Assembly: GCA_963842955.1 (NCBI GenBank)
Contig: CAWJIJ010000005.1
Coordinates: 124,001 to 188,000, forward strand
Length of the DNA stretch: 64,000 nucleotides
From: JARFQW01 sp963842955
GTDB lineage: Bacteria; Pseudomonadota; Gammaproteobacteria; Steroidobacterales; XN24
Reading direction: 5' to 3'
Part shown: positions 35,139 through 44,077 of the stretch, piece by piece
Numbering within the stretch: position 1 is the stretch's first letter
How the letters are laid out: each line of letters starts with the position of its first letter
Made by a program: the position numbers and the translations under genes
The notes under the pieces: generated by a model
What the model was told of the DNA's origin: nothing
Database searches by the model: none
What the model saw: the letters and a program-made list of their open reading frames with translations, nothing else

Positions 35139-36419
35139 TCAAGGCCGGCCAATCGGTGACTGTCCGTGCGTCGGCCCGATTGCGGGTGCAGGAAGTCGCT
35201 GTGCGATCTCGTTCAGCACCTGGTTGGACAGGGCGAGGAACACGCTGAGACTTTCGTCGGCGGCGATGCGTTCGTCGATCACCAGGCCGAAGACTTCTTG
35301 CTGGAGATCGAGAACCGTTCGCTGCAGCTTCGTGAGCTCAGCGGCGTCGGTGGACTGGCCGGCCCGGGCGCGCAGCTCCAGCATGCTGGCGTAGTAGACG
35401 TCCACCCGGTCCTTCTTGCGCTGACGCCGGTGCTTCAGCAGGGCATACAGGCTGCTGATCAGGGCGATCGCCAGCGTGGCGGCCAGGGCCAGGACCTCGG
35501 CGAAGCGCTCGATGAAACCCGGCTGGTCCCGTTCGATGTAGCGCCGTGCCCCGGGGTGCAGGGGCAGCGTGAATGAAGTGGCGTCCACTCCCGGATCGAG
35601 CTCGGAGGTCGCGAGGGGATAGACGGCGCCGACGTCCTGGGCATGGGTGAACAGCTGGCTGGCAACCGTATAGGCGGTCTGCTCGTCGAGGCCCGTGCCG
35701 GCGATCAGTATCGACCGGACGGCCAGGGTCAGGACAGGTTCGTCGGTCAGGCCCGGATACGTCTGCCTGGGCAGGATGAAAGGCCGCAGGTTCGGGTAGC
35801 GCAGGACGATGCCCTCGGCCTGGGATCCGCGGCCCAGGGTCTCCACCGCCCCGAAGCTGAGCAGCCGATAGCCTTCCAGCTGGCGAAGGCTCTCCGGTGA
35901 CAGCAGGCCGCCGAAGATAAAGAACACGTCGGGCCGGATAGTCCAGGGGTCATCGAGTACCCGGTAGGTGTCTTCTGCCAGGTCCAGGTCCGAGGCCAGC
36001 ACCCGGAGGAAACGTTCCGCGCTGCCGCGCCGGGGCCCGGTGTAGATGTTCCGGCCGGCGATGATCTCGGTGATGCCGGATTCCGGAATGTCCTTGTCCA
36101 CCAGTACATGCAGGACACTGGGGTAGAGGGGGGCGATGGTCATGACCCCGGGCCGAACGGAGGGCGGCTCCTCGATGATCGCCAGGTCCAGGTCTCCCGA
36201 GCGCAGCCCCTCGAGTATGTTGGCCGGGTCTTCATCGGGTTCGACCGTGACCCGGAAGCCCGCATCCGCCAGCAAGGGACCCAGTGCGTCAGCCACCGAC
36301 GGCGCCGGCTCCTCGACGGAGACCGCGAGGCGAAGGGGTTCAGTGGAGGGCGTGCAGCCACCGCCGAAAGACAGGCAGACAACGGCCGCGGCCAGGGCCG
36401 CGCGGCGGGACCGTCTCAT
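35139..36419 (-). CDS. TAXI-type TRAP solute-binding lipoprotein with C-terminal membrane helix and cytosolic tail
   Basis: A 426-residue protein. A lipobox-like signal (FGGGCTP) leads a TAXI periplasmic-binding domain (LRLAVSVEEPAPSVADALGPLLADAGF, ILEGLRSGDLDLAII, GRNIYTGPRRGSAERFLRVLA). After residue 310 comes a transmembrane helix (VLALAATLAIALISSLYALLKH), then a basic patch and a coiled-coil tail of about 95 residues. That tail makes it unlike a free transporter binding protein. No TRAP permease genes are adjacent, so it may be a membrane-bound sensor or scaffold. It precedes the phosphatase gene on the same strand. Confidence 0.8.
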   Translation of the reverse strand: MRRSRRAALAAAVVCLSFGGGCTPSTEPLRLAVSVEEPAPSVADALGPLLADAGFRVTVEPDEDPANILEGLRSGDLDLAIIEEPPSVRPGVMTIAPLYPSVLHVLVDKDIPESGITEIIAGRNIYTGPRRGSAERFLRVLASDLDLAEDTYRVLDDPWTIRPDVFFIFGGLLSPESLRQLEGYRLLSFGAVETLGRGSQAEGIVLRYPNLRPFILPRQTYPGLTDEPVLTLAVRSILIAGTGLDEQTAYTVASQLFTHAQDVGAVYPLATSELDPGVDATSFTLPLHPGARRYIERDQPGFIERFAEVLALAATLAIALISSLYALLKHRRQRKKDRVDVYYASMLELRARAGQSTDAAELTKLQRTVLDLQQEVFGLVIDERIAADESLSVFLALSNQVLNEIAQRLPAPAIGPTHGQSPIGRP

Positions 36420-36429
36420 GCAGCCCGGT

Positions 36430-36951
36430 TCATGGAGTGGCGTTCAGGGTCGCGAAATTGGTATCGGCTTTTTGCCGAAAGGCACCCGGATCGGTATCCC
36501 ACAGTGTTCGGCCGTTGGTGAACCCGGTGACTTCAAACAGCAGCAGGCGATCGTCCTCGATTTTGAAAACCATGGGGTCCGGGCACATGAGCTGCCCCAG
36601 GGCAAGGGTCGTCGCACACCAGCCGCCGTAGGCCGGCAGGAATCGCACGGGATCAGCAAGAAACTGCCGCCGGTTCTCGGCGCTGACAAACAGGTACCCC
36701 AGGCCCTCGTATTCCGCCAGGAATTCGGGGCTGCCCGGCTTCGGCCCGCCCGGCTGGCGGTAGCTGACCAGGTCGTACCCGCCGGCGCCCACGCCATCAG
36801 GGGCGCAGGCCGAGGGATCATGGCCCCCGGACAGCGCCAGCCCTGACGCGCCCTTCTGCATCATGGGCGGATTATCGACCCCGGCCGCCTGGGCCGAAGC
36901 GAAAAAGGCCGGGAGCGAGGCGACGAGCAGCGTGAGGGCAAGGCGGGTCAT
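36430..36951 (-). CDS. Secreted YHS-domain protein
   Basis: A 173-residue exported protein with a signal peptide (LALTLLVASLPAFFASAQA) and a YHS domain: GYDLVSYRQPGGPKPGSPEF, then YLFVSAENRRQFLADPVRFLPAYGGWCA, a pattern linked to heme or metal binding. A second half (residues 115-173) is conserved-looking but unassigned. The ATG at 36951 begins the signal. It starts 10 bases after the TAXI gene start region on the same strand and could share its operon. Confidence 0.82.
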   Translation of the reverse strand: MTRLALTLLVASLPAFFASAQAAGVDNPPMMQKGASGLALSGGHDPSACAPDGVGAGGYDLVSYRQPGGPKPGSPEFLAEYEGLGYLFVSAENRRQFLADPVRFLPAYGGWCATTLALGQLMCPDPMVFKIEDDRLLLFEVTGFTNGRTLWDTDPGAFRQKADTNFATLNATP

Positions 36952-37062
36952 GGCGGTTTGTCTCCGTGCGCGCGGACATGATGACAAACAACGCTTTGGA
37001 CAACAAAACCCGCCGGGGTTCCCCGGAGCTCCGGCGGTGCACGATGGTTAGCGCCCCACGGG

Positions 37063-38097
37063 TCAGGGTTCCGCGGAGAACTTTTCCTTCATCGATTCGA
37101 GCTGGTCCCGGAAGGCCTCGCAGGGGTCTTCCCGCGGTGTTCGCCGCGTGAACCAGAGCAGATCGTAGACCGGATCGCTGGCATCGCCCGGTAGATAGGC
37201 GGCCGGGTCGTTCTCTCCGTGCAGCACTTCCGTGAGGCTCACGACAAGGATGTCCGCGCCGGACAGCCCGGGTTCCAGGTAGTGGGGGACCCCGAAGTCC
37301 CTGCGGACATGACCCGAGCCGGCGATCAGGACCGTTTGCCGGTCTCCGGCGCTCGTGATCACATCGCTCATGGTGATATCGCGCAGCTTCTGGGCGGCCA
37401 CCAGCCCCGGCTCCATTCCCGGAGGGAGGTAGCCGCAGTGACCCTCGACCAGTTCGGCCACGAGGGCGGACCGGGCGGGCTCGGGCAGCGGCTGCTCGAG
37501 ACGAGCCCGTTGCGCGCCGTTCAGCGTTCCGGGCTGTCCGGTGGCAATTCCGCGGACGGTTGCCCGGGGCGCGTTTCCGGCCAGCAGCCGCAGATCCAGG
37601 TTCAGCGTGGTTTCTACCAGCGGCCCGTACATGTCCCAGTCCCAGCCGCTGTCGCGAAATCCCGTGACGTCGGCAATGGTGCCGGCCTGCACGCCTTTCT
37701 TTTCTCGGGCTCCGTCGATGTTGGCCTGCTGGTCCACCTCGAACATCTCGAACACGATGGCGGGCCCGGCGCTGTTGGCGGCCAGGTATGAGATGACCTC
37801 TGCCTGGATATCGTGGTGCTCGGGATTGACATGGATCTCGCCGAGCAGAACCGTGCGCGATTCCAGCGCCCGTGCGTAGAGTGCCTCTCGATCGAGAAAA
37901 GCCTCGTTTCTCGCGTCCCAGATTTGCCCCTCGAGGGGATGCGCAACCGCTGGCGGGGGCAGGGCGGGGCCGCCCCGCGTGGAAACGCAGCCGGCGGCTG
38001 ACGCTGCCAGGAAGGCAAGCCCCAGGGCCCCGGCGCGCCCGCGAAGGCTGCTGAGTTCTTGTGTTCCACCGGGCCTCGGCAATCGGGTCATGTGCAT
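37063..38097 (-). CDS. ChaN-family lipoprotein (haem-iron regulated type)
   Basis: A 344-residue protein with a lipobox (AASAAGCVS) and the ChaN/DUF399 domain: SRTVLLGEIHVNPEHHDIQAEVI carries the E-x-H...HH residues that bind haem or metal in ChaN-like proteins, followed by GPAIVFEMFE, RGIATG and QTVLIAGSGHVRRDFGVPHYL. It may be a haem- or iron-handling outer-membrane lipoprotein. Start choices at 38097 and 38091 are both ATG; the first is used. Confidence 0.85.
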   Translation of the reverse strand: MHMTRLPRPGGTQELSSLRGRAGALGLAFLAASAAGCVSTRGGPALPPPAVAHPLEGQIWDARNEAFLDREALYARALESRTVLLGEIHVNPEHHDIQAEVISYLAANSAGPAIVFEMFEVDQQANIDGAREKKGVQAGTIADVTGFRDSGWDWDMYGPLVETTLNLDLRLLAGNAPRATVRGIATGQPGTLNGAQRARLEQPLPEPARSALVAELVEGHCGYLPPGMEPGLVAAQKLRDITMSDVITSAGDRQTVLIAGSGHVRRDFGVPHYLEPGLSGADILVVSLTEVLHGENDPAAYLPGDASDPVYDLLWFTRRTPREDPCEAFRDQLESMKEKFSAEP

Positions 38098-38204
38098 GCG
38101 CGTTCTCGCTATCGGGCGACCCGAAGGGGTTCGACCCGGAATCGATTCGGGATGCCGCTGGGTGGCCGGAGCCTGCCCCGGACCCACCGTATGGATGCGC
38201 AGGC

Positions 38205-38525
38205 CTAGACGCTGGCCTTCTTCTCCGCCGACTTGAAGGCTTCGAGCTTCTCCGCCGAGGCCTTCTCCTGGTAGCGGTCCTTGTACTCGCCATAGGGCAT
38301 GCCGTAGACAATCTCCCGGGCCTGGTCGTAGTCGAGATCCACTCCGTGCTCCTCGGCAGCTGACCGGTACCACTTGGAAATACAGTTGCGGCAGAAGTAG
38401 GCCAGGGTCATCAGGTCGATGTTCTGCACCTCGGGGTTCTTCTGCAGGTGCTCGACCAGCTTTCGAAAGGCCTGGGCCTCGATTTCCGTGCGGGTGGCCG
38501 GATCGATGTCGGGTGTTGCGGTCAT
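38205..38525 (-). CDS. DUF1244 family protein
   Basis: A 106-residue cytosolic protein. The DUF1244 core is complete: FRKLVEHLQKNPEVQNIDLM, the zinc-like LAYFCRNCISKWY motif and the end REIVYGMPYGEYK. Conserved in many Proteobacteria, function unknown. Starts with ATG at 38525, 75 bases downstream of the M20 peptidase stop, on the same strand. Confidence 0.93.
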   Translation of the reverse strand: MTATPDIDPATRTEIEAQAFRKLVEHLQKNPEVQNIDLMTLAYFCRNCISKWYRSAAEEHGVDLDYDQAREIVYGMPYGEYKDRYQEKASAEKLEAFKSAEKKASV

Positions 38526-38600
38526 GGGACTCTCCTTGAAGTCGGGTTCATTGGGCCTGGCGACTTGCCACCTGCGCCAGGGTTTGCTCCCGGCGGAACG

Positions 38601-40184
38601 CTATTTTCCCGCCAGCGCGTAGACCAGATCCACGTAGTACTTCTGCACTTCGTCCAGGCCGCTCAGGCCGGAGCCGTCCGCGGGCTCGATGACCATGTAC
38701 TCGTTGGGGCCGTGGACGCCGCTGCCGAAGCCGGGGGACGAAAACACGAGCGGGATGCCGAGATTCTCCGTGAACAGGTAAAACGGCGCGGAGCCCGCCA
38801 GCCAGGGCCGTACCGCCACCGGGTGGCCGCGCTTGTTGTACACCGAGATAGCTGCCTGCACGAAGGGATCGTCTACCTCGGCGTGGGCTGGCGGATAGCT
38901 GTCGTACTCGCGGATGACCAGGTCATCGAAGCCCTGCTCATCCAGGTGCTTTCGAATCTTCGCCAGGGTTTCTTTCGGGTCGAGCCCGGGTGGCAGGCGG
39001 GAATCCATCTTTGCCGTGGCCTTGTGGGGCAGCACGGTTTTTGTACCCGTGTCGATGTAGCCGCCCCAGATACCGTCCACGTTCAGTGTCGGCATATACA
39101 GGTACTGGACAATGGCGTCGCGGCCGGTCACGTCGTAGACCCAGCGGTCCACGCCCAGGGACTCCTGCACCCCGGCGTCATCCCAGGCCTTCAGCATGCC
39201 GTTGATCAGGCGCTGCTGGGCGATGGTCGGCGGCTTGATCCCGTCGTAGAAACCCGGCACGACCACGGTGTTGCCGTCGGCTGCGGTCATGGACGCGATG
39301 GCCCGGGCCAGGCGCATGGGGGGCGAATCCACGAGCACCCGGTAGGAGCCGTGAATCTCGTGATTCTTCGGACCGCCCCAGGCGCCGCCCATGGCCTCCA
39401 GCTCCCAGTAGACAATGCCCTTGACGCCCAGGTCCATGATCACATTGCCGCCGGGGCGCTTGCTGTTCATCGGAAACAGGACGCCGGACGCTGTTTTCAG
39501 CCGCTCCTCGTAGGCGGCCACGATCTGGGGATAGTGGACCGAGCCGATCTCCTCCTCGCCCTCGGCGGTGATCATCACGTTCACGGGCAGGGACCCCGTC
39601 GCCTTGATGATGGAGTCCAGGGCGTTCAGGAACGCTCGCTGCGGACCCTTCTGGTTGCTTGCGCCCCGACCCATGAGCACCCGGCCGAACTCATGGTCGA
39701 TGATCCGTCCCTCGAACGGCGGGCTGATCCAGTCTTCCTCGTTGACCGGCTGGACGTCGTACATCATGTAGACCATCAGGGTCTTCTCGGCGCCGGCGTC
39801 GTAGTAGCCCCAGACTCCCGGGTTGCCGTCGGTCGGCACCAGCTCGGCTTCGGCGAAGCCCATCTGAAGCAGGTCGGTCCTGAGCAGGTTGGCCATCTCG
39901 ATGATGCCCACGCCCTGGGGACTGATGGAGGGCTGCCGGATCCATCGCTGGAGATGCGCGACGTGCTCGTCGAGGTGCGCGTCGATGTACGCGTAGACCT
40001 TGCCGTGATCCCCCGCGTAAGCCGGGACCGTGGCCGGGTCGAAGGCTTCGTCGGTGGTAAACGTGAAGCTAGGCCGCGGCCCCCCTGAAGGGCTTTCGGC
40101 CTGTGCCGCGACCGGAACCACAAGAGCGGCAAGTGCAAATAGGCAGAGCGCGGGAAGCCCCCGGGCACGCAATCCTTCCAGCAT
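38601..40184 (-). CDS. Secreted M20-family peptidase-like protein with altered metal site
   Basis: A 527-residue protein with a signal peptide (LPALCLFALAALVVPVAAQAE) and an M20 (CPG2-type) fold. The catalytic Glu (ITAEGEEEIGS) and the dimerisation-domain Arg (KMDSRLPPG) are present, as is the last His (GVHGPNEYM). Two canonical metal ligands look changed: GHxD reads MMYD, and GRGxxDxKG reads GRGASNQKG (Asp to Asn). It may be a subfamily with a different metal centre. The ATG at 40184 is preferred to a TTG at 40205. Confidence 0.82.
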   Translation of the reverse strand: MLEGLRARGLPALCLFALAALVVPVAAQAESPSGGPRPSFTFTTDEAFDPATVPAYAGDHGKVYAYIDAHLDEHVAHLQRWIRQPSISPQGVGIIEMANLLRTDLLQMGFAEAELVPTDGNPGVWGYYDAGAEKTLMVYMMYDVQPVNEEDWISPPFEGRIIDHEFGRVLMGRGASNQKGPQRAFLNALDSIIKATGSLPVNVMITAEGEEEIGSVHYPQIVAAYEERLKTASGVLFPMNSKRPGGNVIMDLGVKGIVYWELEAMGGAWGGPKNHEIHGSYRVLVDSPPMRLARAIASMTAADGNTVVVPGFYDGIKPPTIAQQRLINGMLKAWDDAGVQESLGVDRWVYDVTGRDAIVQYLYMPTLNVDGIWGGYIDTGTKTVLPHKATAKMDSRLPPGLDPKETLAKIRKHLDEQGFDDLVIREYDSYPPAHAEVDDPFVQAAISVYNKRGHPVAVRPWLAGSAPFYLFTENLGIPLVFSSPGFGSGVHGPNEYMVIEPADGSGLSGLDEVQKYYVDLVYALAGK

Positions 40185-40261
40185 CGTCAGACCCCGATTT
40201 TCCAACAGCGCCGGACTATAGCAGGCCGGCAGATCTTGCTCCGATGGCCACGTTCGGTGGT

Positions 40262-41089
40262 CTAGTCGGGAGGCCTTGGCGCGAACGGTTCCTGGGTGAT
40301 GTCGCCGTGACTGACCCGCAGCAGGGTGCTTTCCGGGACCTTGATCCAGGCCCCCGGCAGGCTGCCCAGGGGCTCCGAGACCACCGCTCGGGCGTCGTCC
40401 GAGAGCCGCGTCGCGTGGTCGGGATACATGGCCCGCAGGGCCCGTATGCTCTCGCTGTGGTAGAGCGAGCGGGAATCGCCCTCGGATGAATAGCGCACTG
40501 CGTATAGGGTGTCGCCGTCGCTCACCCCGAGGGTCATTTGCAGCGGGTTCTCCACGCCGTGGCGGCGGCCGGTTGCCTCGACCAGGCCGGCCATGCGCTC
40601 CAGGGCTTTTGCCGGCTCGCTCTCCAGGCCGAAGGTCAGGGCCAGGTAGAACATCAACTCCGAATCCGTGGTGCCCTCGATGTGCGGAAAGAGGTCAGGG
40701 TGGATTGCCAGGGCAAGATCTCGTTTCACCTTGTCGAGATCGCGGATCAGTCCGTTGTGCACGAACAGCCACTTGCCGTGCCGGAAGGGATGGCAGTTGG
40801 TCTGTTGCACGGGAGAGCCCGTGGTCGCCCGCACGTGGGCGAGAAACAACGGCGAGCGAATGTGCTTGCACAGGTCCCGGAGGTTGCGGTCATTCCATGC
40901 GGGCCGGACGTCCTTGTAGACGCCGGGCTCGGGGGTGTCCGTGTACCAGCCGACCCCGAAGCCGTCACCGTTGGTGGTTTCGGCGCCTTCTCTGGATTCC
41001 AGGCTTTGCTTGATCAGGGAGTGCTCTTCGTCCAGTACCAGATGTTCCAGGGCAATCGGCCCCCCTGAGTAGCCCAGCCAGCGACACAT
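40262..41089 (-). CDS. Class II glutamine amidotransferase (YafJ-like)
   Basis: A 275-residue Ntn hydrolase. The protein begins MCRWLGYSGGPI, so Met removal exposes the catalytic Cys2. The glutaminase signature follows: GDGFGVGWYTD, FLAHVRATTGSPVQQTNCHPF and WLFVHNGLI. Family members (YafJ) remove gamma-glutamyl groups or make ammonia for unknown partners. Separate from neighbours by more than 50 bases on each side. Confidence 0.93.
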   Translation of the reverse strand: MCRWLGYSGGPIALEHLVLDEEHSLIKQSLESREGAETTNGDGFGVGWYTDTPEPGVYKDVRPAWNDRNLRDLCKHIRSPLFLAHVRATTGSPVQQTNCHPFRHGKWLFVHNGLIRDLDKVKRDLALAIHPDLFPHIEGTTDSELMFYLALTFGLESEPAKALERMAGLVEATGRRHGVENPLQMTLGVSDGDTLYAVRYSSEGDSRSLYHSESIRALRAMYPDHATRLSDDARAVVSEPLGSLPGAWIKVPESTLLRVSHGDITQEPFAPRPPD

Positions 41090-41197
41090 GGCGTTACCTC
41101 GAATGTTGGTTTCGGTGCCCCGCGGCCAGCGGGCTACGAGGCCTGTTCTGCGGTTCGGGCGTGGTTCGCCAGACGCTCGTGTCCTAGGCTAGCACCG

Positions 41198-42961
41198 CTA
41201 TCCGGCAAGCGGCCAGAAGATCGGCACCAGCACGATGAGCAGGCTGACAGTCAGTGCGGTTAGCGGGAGGCCGGCCACGATAAAGTCCCGGAACTTGTAG
41301 CGGCCCGGTCCATAAACCAGCAGGCAGGCTGGCTCCAGCGGGGTGATAAAGGACAGCGAGGCGGACAGCGTCACCAGTACGGCGAGGCTGCGGGGATCCA
41401 CCCCCATGGACTGGGCGACGGACACGGCCACGGGGATCATGAGCAGCGCGGCCGCGGCATTGGACAAGGGCTGTGTCAGAACGATCGTGACGACGGCGAG
41501 CGCGGCCATCACGGTGGTGGTGCCTCCGGGCAACGCAATGCCGATGATCTGATCCGCCAGCCAGCCGGCCGCTCCGGTGGATTCCATCGCCAGGCCCATC
41601 GCGGTCATCCCGCCGATGAGCACGATCAGCCGCCAGTCCACGGCCCGGTAGGCCTCTTCCATGGTCAGGCTGCCGGCGGCATAGGCCACGATCACGGCGA
41701 GAACAAAAGCCGCCGACACGGGAAGAACGCCAAAACCCGCCAGCACAACCGCGCCCATGAGGCAGGCGATGGCGTAGTAGCCTTGGCGCCGATGGGGCTG
41801 GTGCCTGGCGATGTCGCCCAGAAGCCACACCTCCGTACCCGACCCGAATCTCTCCAGGTCCTCCTCGCTGCCCTGGAGCAACAGCACATCGCCCACCTGT
41901 AGCCGCAGGTTGCGAATCTGCATCGGGTAGGCCTGGCCACGCCGATAGATGGCCAGCACCGAAACGCCGAATCGATCGCGAAACCGTGCGCCTCGGAGCG
42001 TCCGGCCGATAAGATCCGACTGGGGCAGGAGCACGGCCTCGGCCAGGCGCAGATGATCGGCCGGCGTGGATTCGTCCAGCTCGGCCTCGATGACCAGCCC
42101 TTCCATGGCGCGCGCTTCGGCGAGACCCTGCCGCGATGCCTTGACGACCAGGTGATCTCCCGCCTCGAGCTTTCGCAGCCCGTGGGCTGGCAGCCGGCGC
42201 CCGTCGCGAATGACGGCCAGCACGTCGATTTCCCGCGTGTCGAGTTTCAGCCCCGCAATGGTCTCGCCAGCCACGCCGGAGCCCTCCGGAATCACGAGTT
42301 CCGACAGGAACTCCTGCAGCTTGAAGTCGCTGACGAGTGGCCGGGCCGCTCGCGACGGAAGGAACAGGCGCCCGGCGGTGAGCAGCCAAACGATGCCGGC
42401 CACCGCGATCAGGCCGCCGGCTCCGAGAAACTCGAACATGCCGACGGGCCGGAGGCTCAGCCGCTCCAGCAACCCGCTGGCGGCCAGGTTCGTGGAAGTG
42501 CCGATCAGCGTGCAGGTGCCGCCCAGGATCGACGCATAGGCAATGGGCATGAGAATGCGGCCGGCATCCACCCCGTTGCGGCGCCCCAGCTCCGAGCCCG
42601 GCTGCATCAGAATGGCGGTGGCGCTGGTGTTGCTGAAAAACGCTGACAACACGGCGGCGCTCGACAACAGGCCGGCGGCCAGCTGGACGTTTCCCGGCTT
42701 CAGCCGCTGCGCGATGGCCTGGGCGATCCAGATCGTGGCGCCGCTCGCGGCAATGGCGTTCGTGAGCGCAAACACCGCGACGAGCACGACGATGATTTCA
42801 CTCGCGAAACCGGAGAATGCCTGTGCTGCGGTCAGGGTGCCGGACGCCACCAGAGCCACCAGCAAGCCCAGGGTGACCACGTCGATGGGCAGCCATTCAG
42901 TGACAAAAAGCACCATGACGACAGCCAGCAGCACCAGGACGAAAACGGCTTCGGGGCCCAT
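41198..42961 (-). CDS. SLC13/DASS-family permease with two TrkA-C domains
   Basis: A 587-residue inner-membrane transporter. N-terminal helices include LLSSAAVLSAFFSNTSATAILM and ASILGGTCTLIGTSTN, the SLC13 signature (SNT motif). A cytosolic insert in the middle (residues about 205-375) holds two RCK/TrkA-C-like domains, typical of sulfate or anion permeases such as SAC1-like SLC13 relatives. C-terminal SNT-like motif is ..LTQPLSNAAAALLMIPVAV. Substrate probably sulfate or dicarboxylate; not decidable here. Confidence 0.9.
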   Translation of the reverse strand: MGPEAVFVLVLLAVVMVLFVTEWLPIDVVTLGLLVALVASGTLTAAQAFSGFASEIIVVLVAVFALTNAIAASGATIWIAQAIAQRLKPGNVQLAAGLLSSAAVLSAFFSNTSATAILMQPGSELGRRNGVDAGRILMPIAYASILGGTCTLIGTSTNLAASGLLERLSLRPVGMFEFLGAGGLIAVAGIVWLLTAGRLFLPSRAARPLVSDFKLQEFLSELVIPEGSGVAGETIAGLKLDTREIDVLAVIRDGRRLPAHGLRKLEAGDHLVVKASRQGLAEARAMEGLVIEAELDESTPADHLRLAEAVLLPQSDLIGRTLRGARFRDRFGVSVLAIYRRGQAYPMQIRNLRLQVGDVLLLQGSEEDLERFGSGTEVWLLGDIARHQPHRRQGYYAIACLMGAVVLAGFGVLPVSAAFVLAVIVAYAAGSLTMEEAYRAVDWRLIVLIGGMTAMGLAMESTGAAGWLADQIIGIALPGGTTTVMAALAVVTIVLTQPLSNAAAALLMIPVAVSVAQSMGVDPRSLAVLVTLSASLSFITPLEPACLLVYGPGRYKFRDFIVAGLPLTALTVSLLIVLVPIFWPLAG

Positions 42962-43118
42962 CCTCTCAGTCTGGAAGGTGCCCGGAGTCTGTCAAGGCGG
43001 GACCGCGCGTCCAGCGGACAGCGCCTGCAAGAAACCTGTATGCTGGTTTCCCGGTCCCGCAGGGTTCTTGCCTCCAGGGGATCTTCGCCACCGAGGCATC
43101 GCCGATGTGCGACTCACG

Positions 43119-43799
43119 ATGAGCGACTCTACCGAGCACCATCGGCTGTTCGAGCTGCACGAGGAAGGCCTGCACGCCCTGACCCATGGCATCGCCGTGG
43201 TCCTGAGCATCGTCGGGCTGACCTGGATGCTCTACGTTTCCATTGGCATGGCGGATCCCTGGCGAATCACCGCCAGCCTGGTTTATGGGCTGAGCCTGAT
43301 CACCCTCTTTCTCGCCTCCACCCTGTATCACGCATGGCCCGTGTCGCCGCGAAAGCGGTTTTTCAAGCTGATGGATCATTGCGCGATCTATCTGCTGATC
43401 GCCGGCAGTTATACACCGTTCATCCTGGTGGCCATGCGCAGCGACAAGGGCTGGTGGCTGTTCGGAGCGGTTTGGGCGTGCGCCACCGCGGGCATCCTGA
43501 CCAAGCTGGTATTCAAGCACCGCTACCCGACAGTCAGTCTCGCAAGCTACCTGGCCATGGGCTGGCTTGCAGTCCTGGCGGCGCCCGAGCTCAAGAACGC
43601 CCTCAGCGGCGGCGGCATGGCCCTTCTGGTGGCGGGAGGTCTCGCCTATACCGTGGGCGCCGTTTTCTACGTGGCCCATCGGGTGCCCTACAACCACGCT
43701 ATCTGGCACCTGTTCGTGATGCTTGGCGGCCTGTGCCATTTCCTGGCGGTCGCCCTGTACGTGCTTCCGCATCCGCCGGCATCGCTTGCCATGGGCTGA
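43119..43799 (+). CDS. Hemolysin III/YqfA-family membrane protein
   Basis: A 226-residue seven-helix protein of the hemolysin III (PAQR-related) family. FELHEEGLHALTHGIAVVLSIVG, STLYHAWP, LMDHCAIYLLIAGSYTPF and YNHAIWHLFVMLGGLCHF give the conserved His/Asp metal ligands (H-x3-H near the start, D-H, and HxxxH at the end). Role is membrane stress or lipid fluidity in other bacteria; not truly haemolytic as far as known. The ATG at 43119 begins the conserved N-terminus. Confidence 0.92.
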   Translation: MSDSTEHHRLFELHEEGLHALTHGIAVVLSIVGLTWMLYVSIGMADPWRITASLVYGLSLITLFLASTLYHAWPVSPRKRFFKLMDHCAIYLLIAGSYTPFILVAMRSDKGWWLFGAVWACATAGILTKLVFKHRYPTVSLASYLAMGWLAVLAAPELKNALSGGGMALLVAGGLAYTVGAVFYVAHRVPYNHAIWHLFVMLGGLCHFLAVALYVLPHPPASLAMG

Positions 43800-44077
43800 C
43801 CCGTCGCCAGGTCTCCATCCCGGGACGAATGGCCGGAGAGCCGGCCGGGAGAGCAGGACGGGAGGTCTCGGGGGTGAGGGCGGGCGCTTGATATTTCCCT
43901 ATCTATCCGCGGGCCACTCTGTTAGAGTTCGACCCGCTTGAGCGCAAACCGGTCCGCGCCAGCACTTTGCAGGCCTATCCGTAGACGGCCGCACAACCTT
44001 ATCTATCCCAAGAGCCTGGGCCGGCGTCGGGAGTCTAACGATCCTCCCGGGAAGGCTGCCCGGAGTTCCCCCCTTAC

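Noticed and set aside
36872..38311. Long minus-strand frame overlapping the ChaN-like gene
   Set aside because: Arg/Ser/Pro-rich shadow; the ChaN-like frame has lipobox and family motifs.
38448..40088. Long plus-strand frame opposite the M20 peptidase
   Set aside because: Antisense shadow with no motif; the peptidase frame has signal peptide and catalytic residues.
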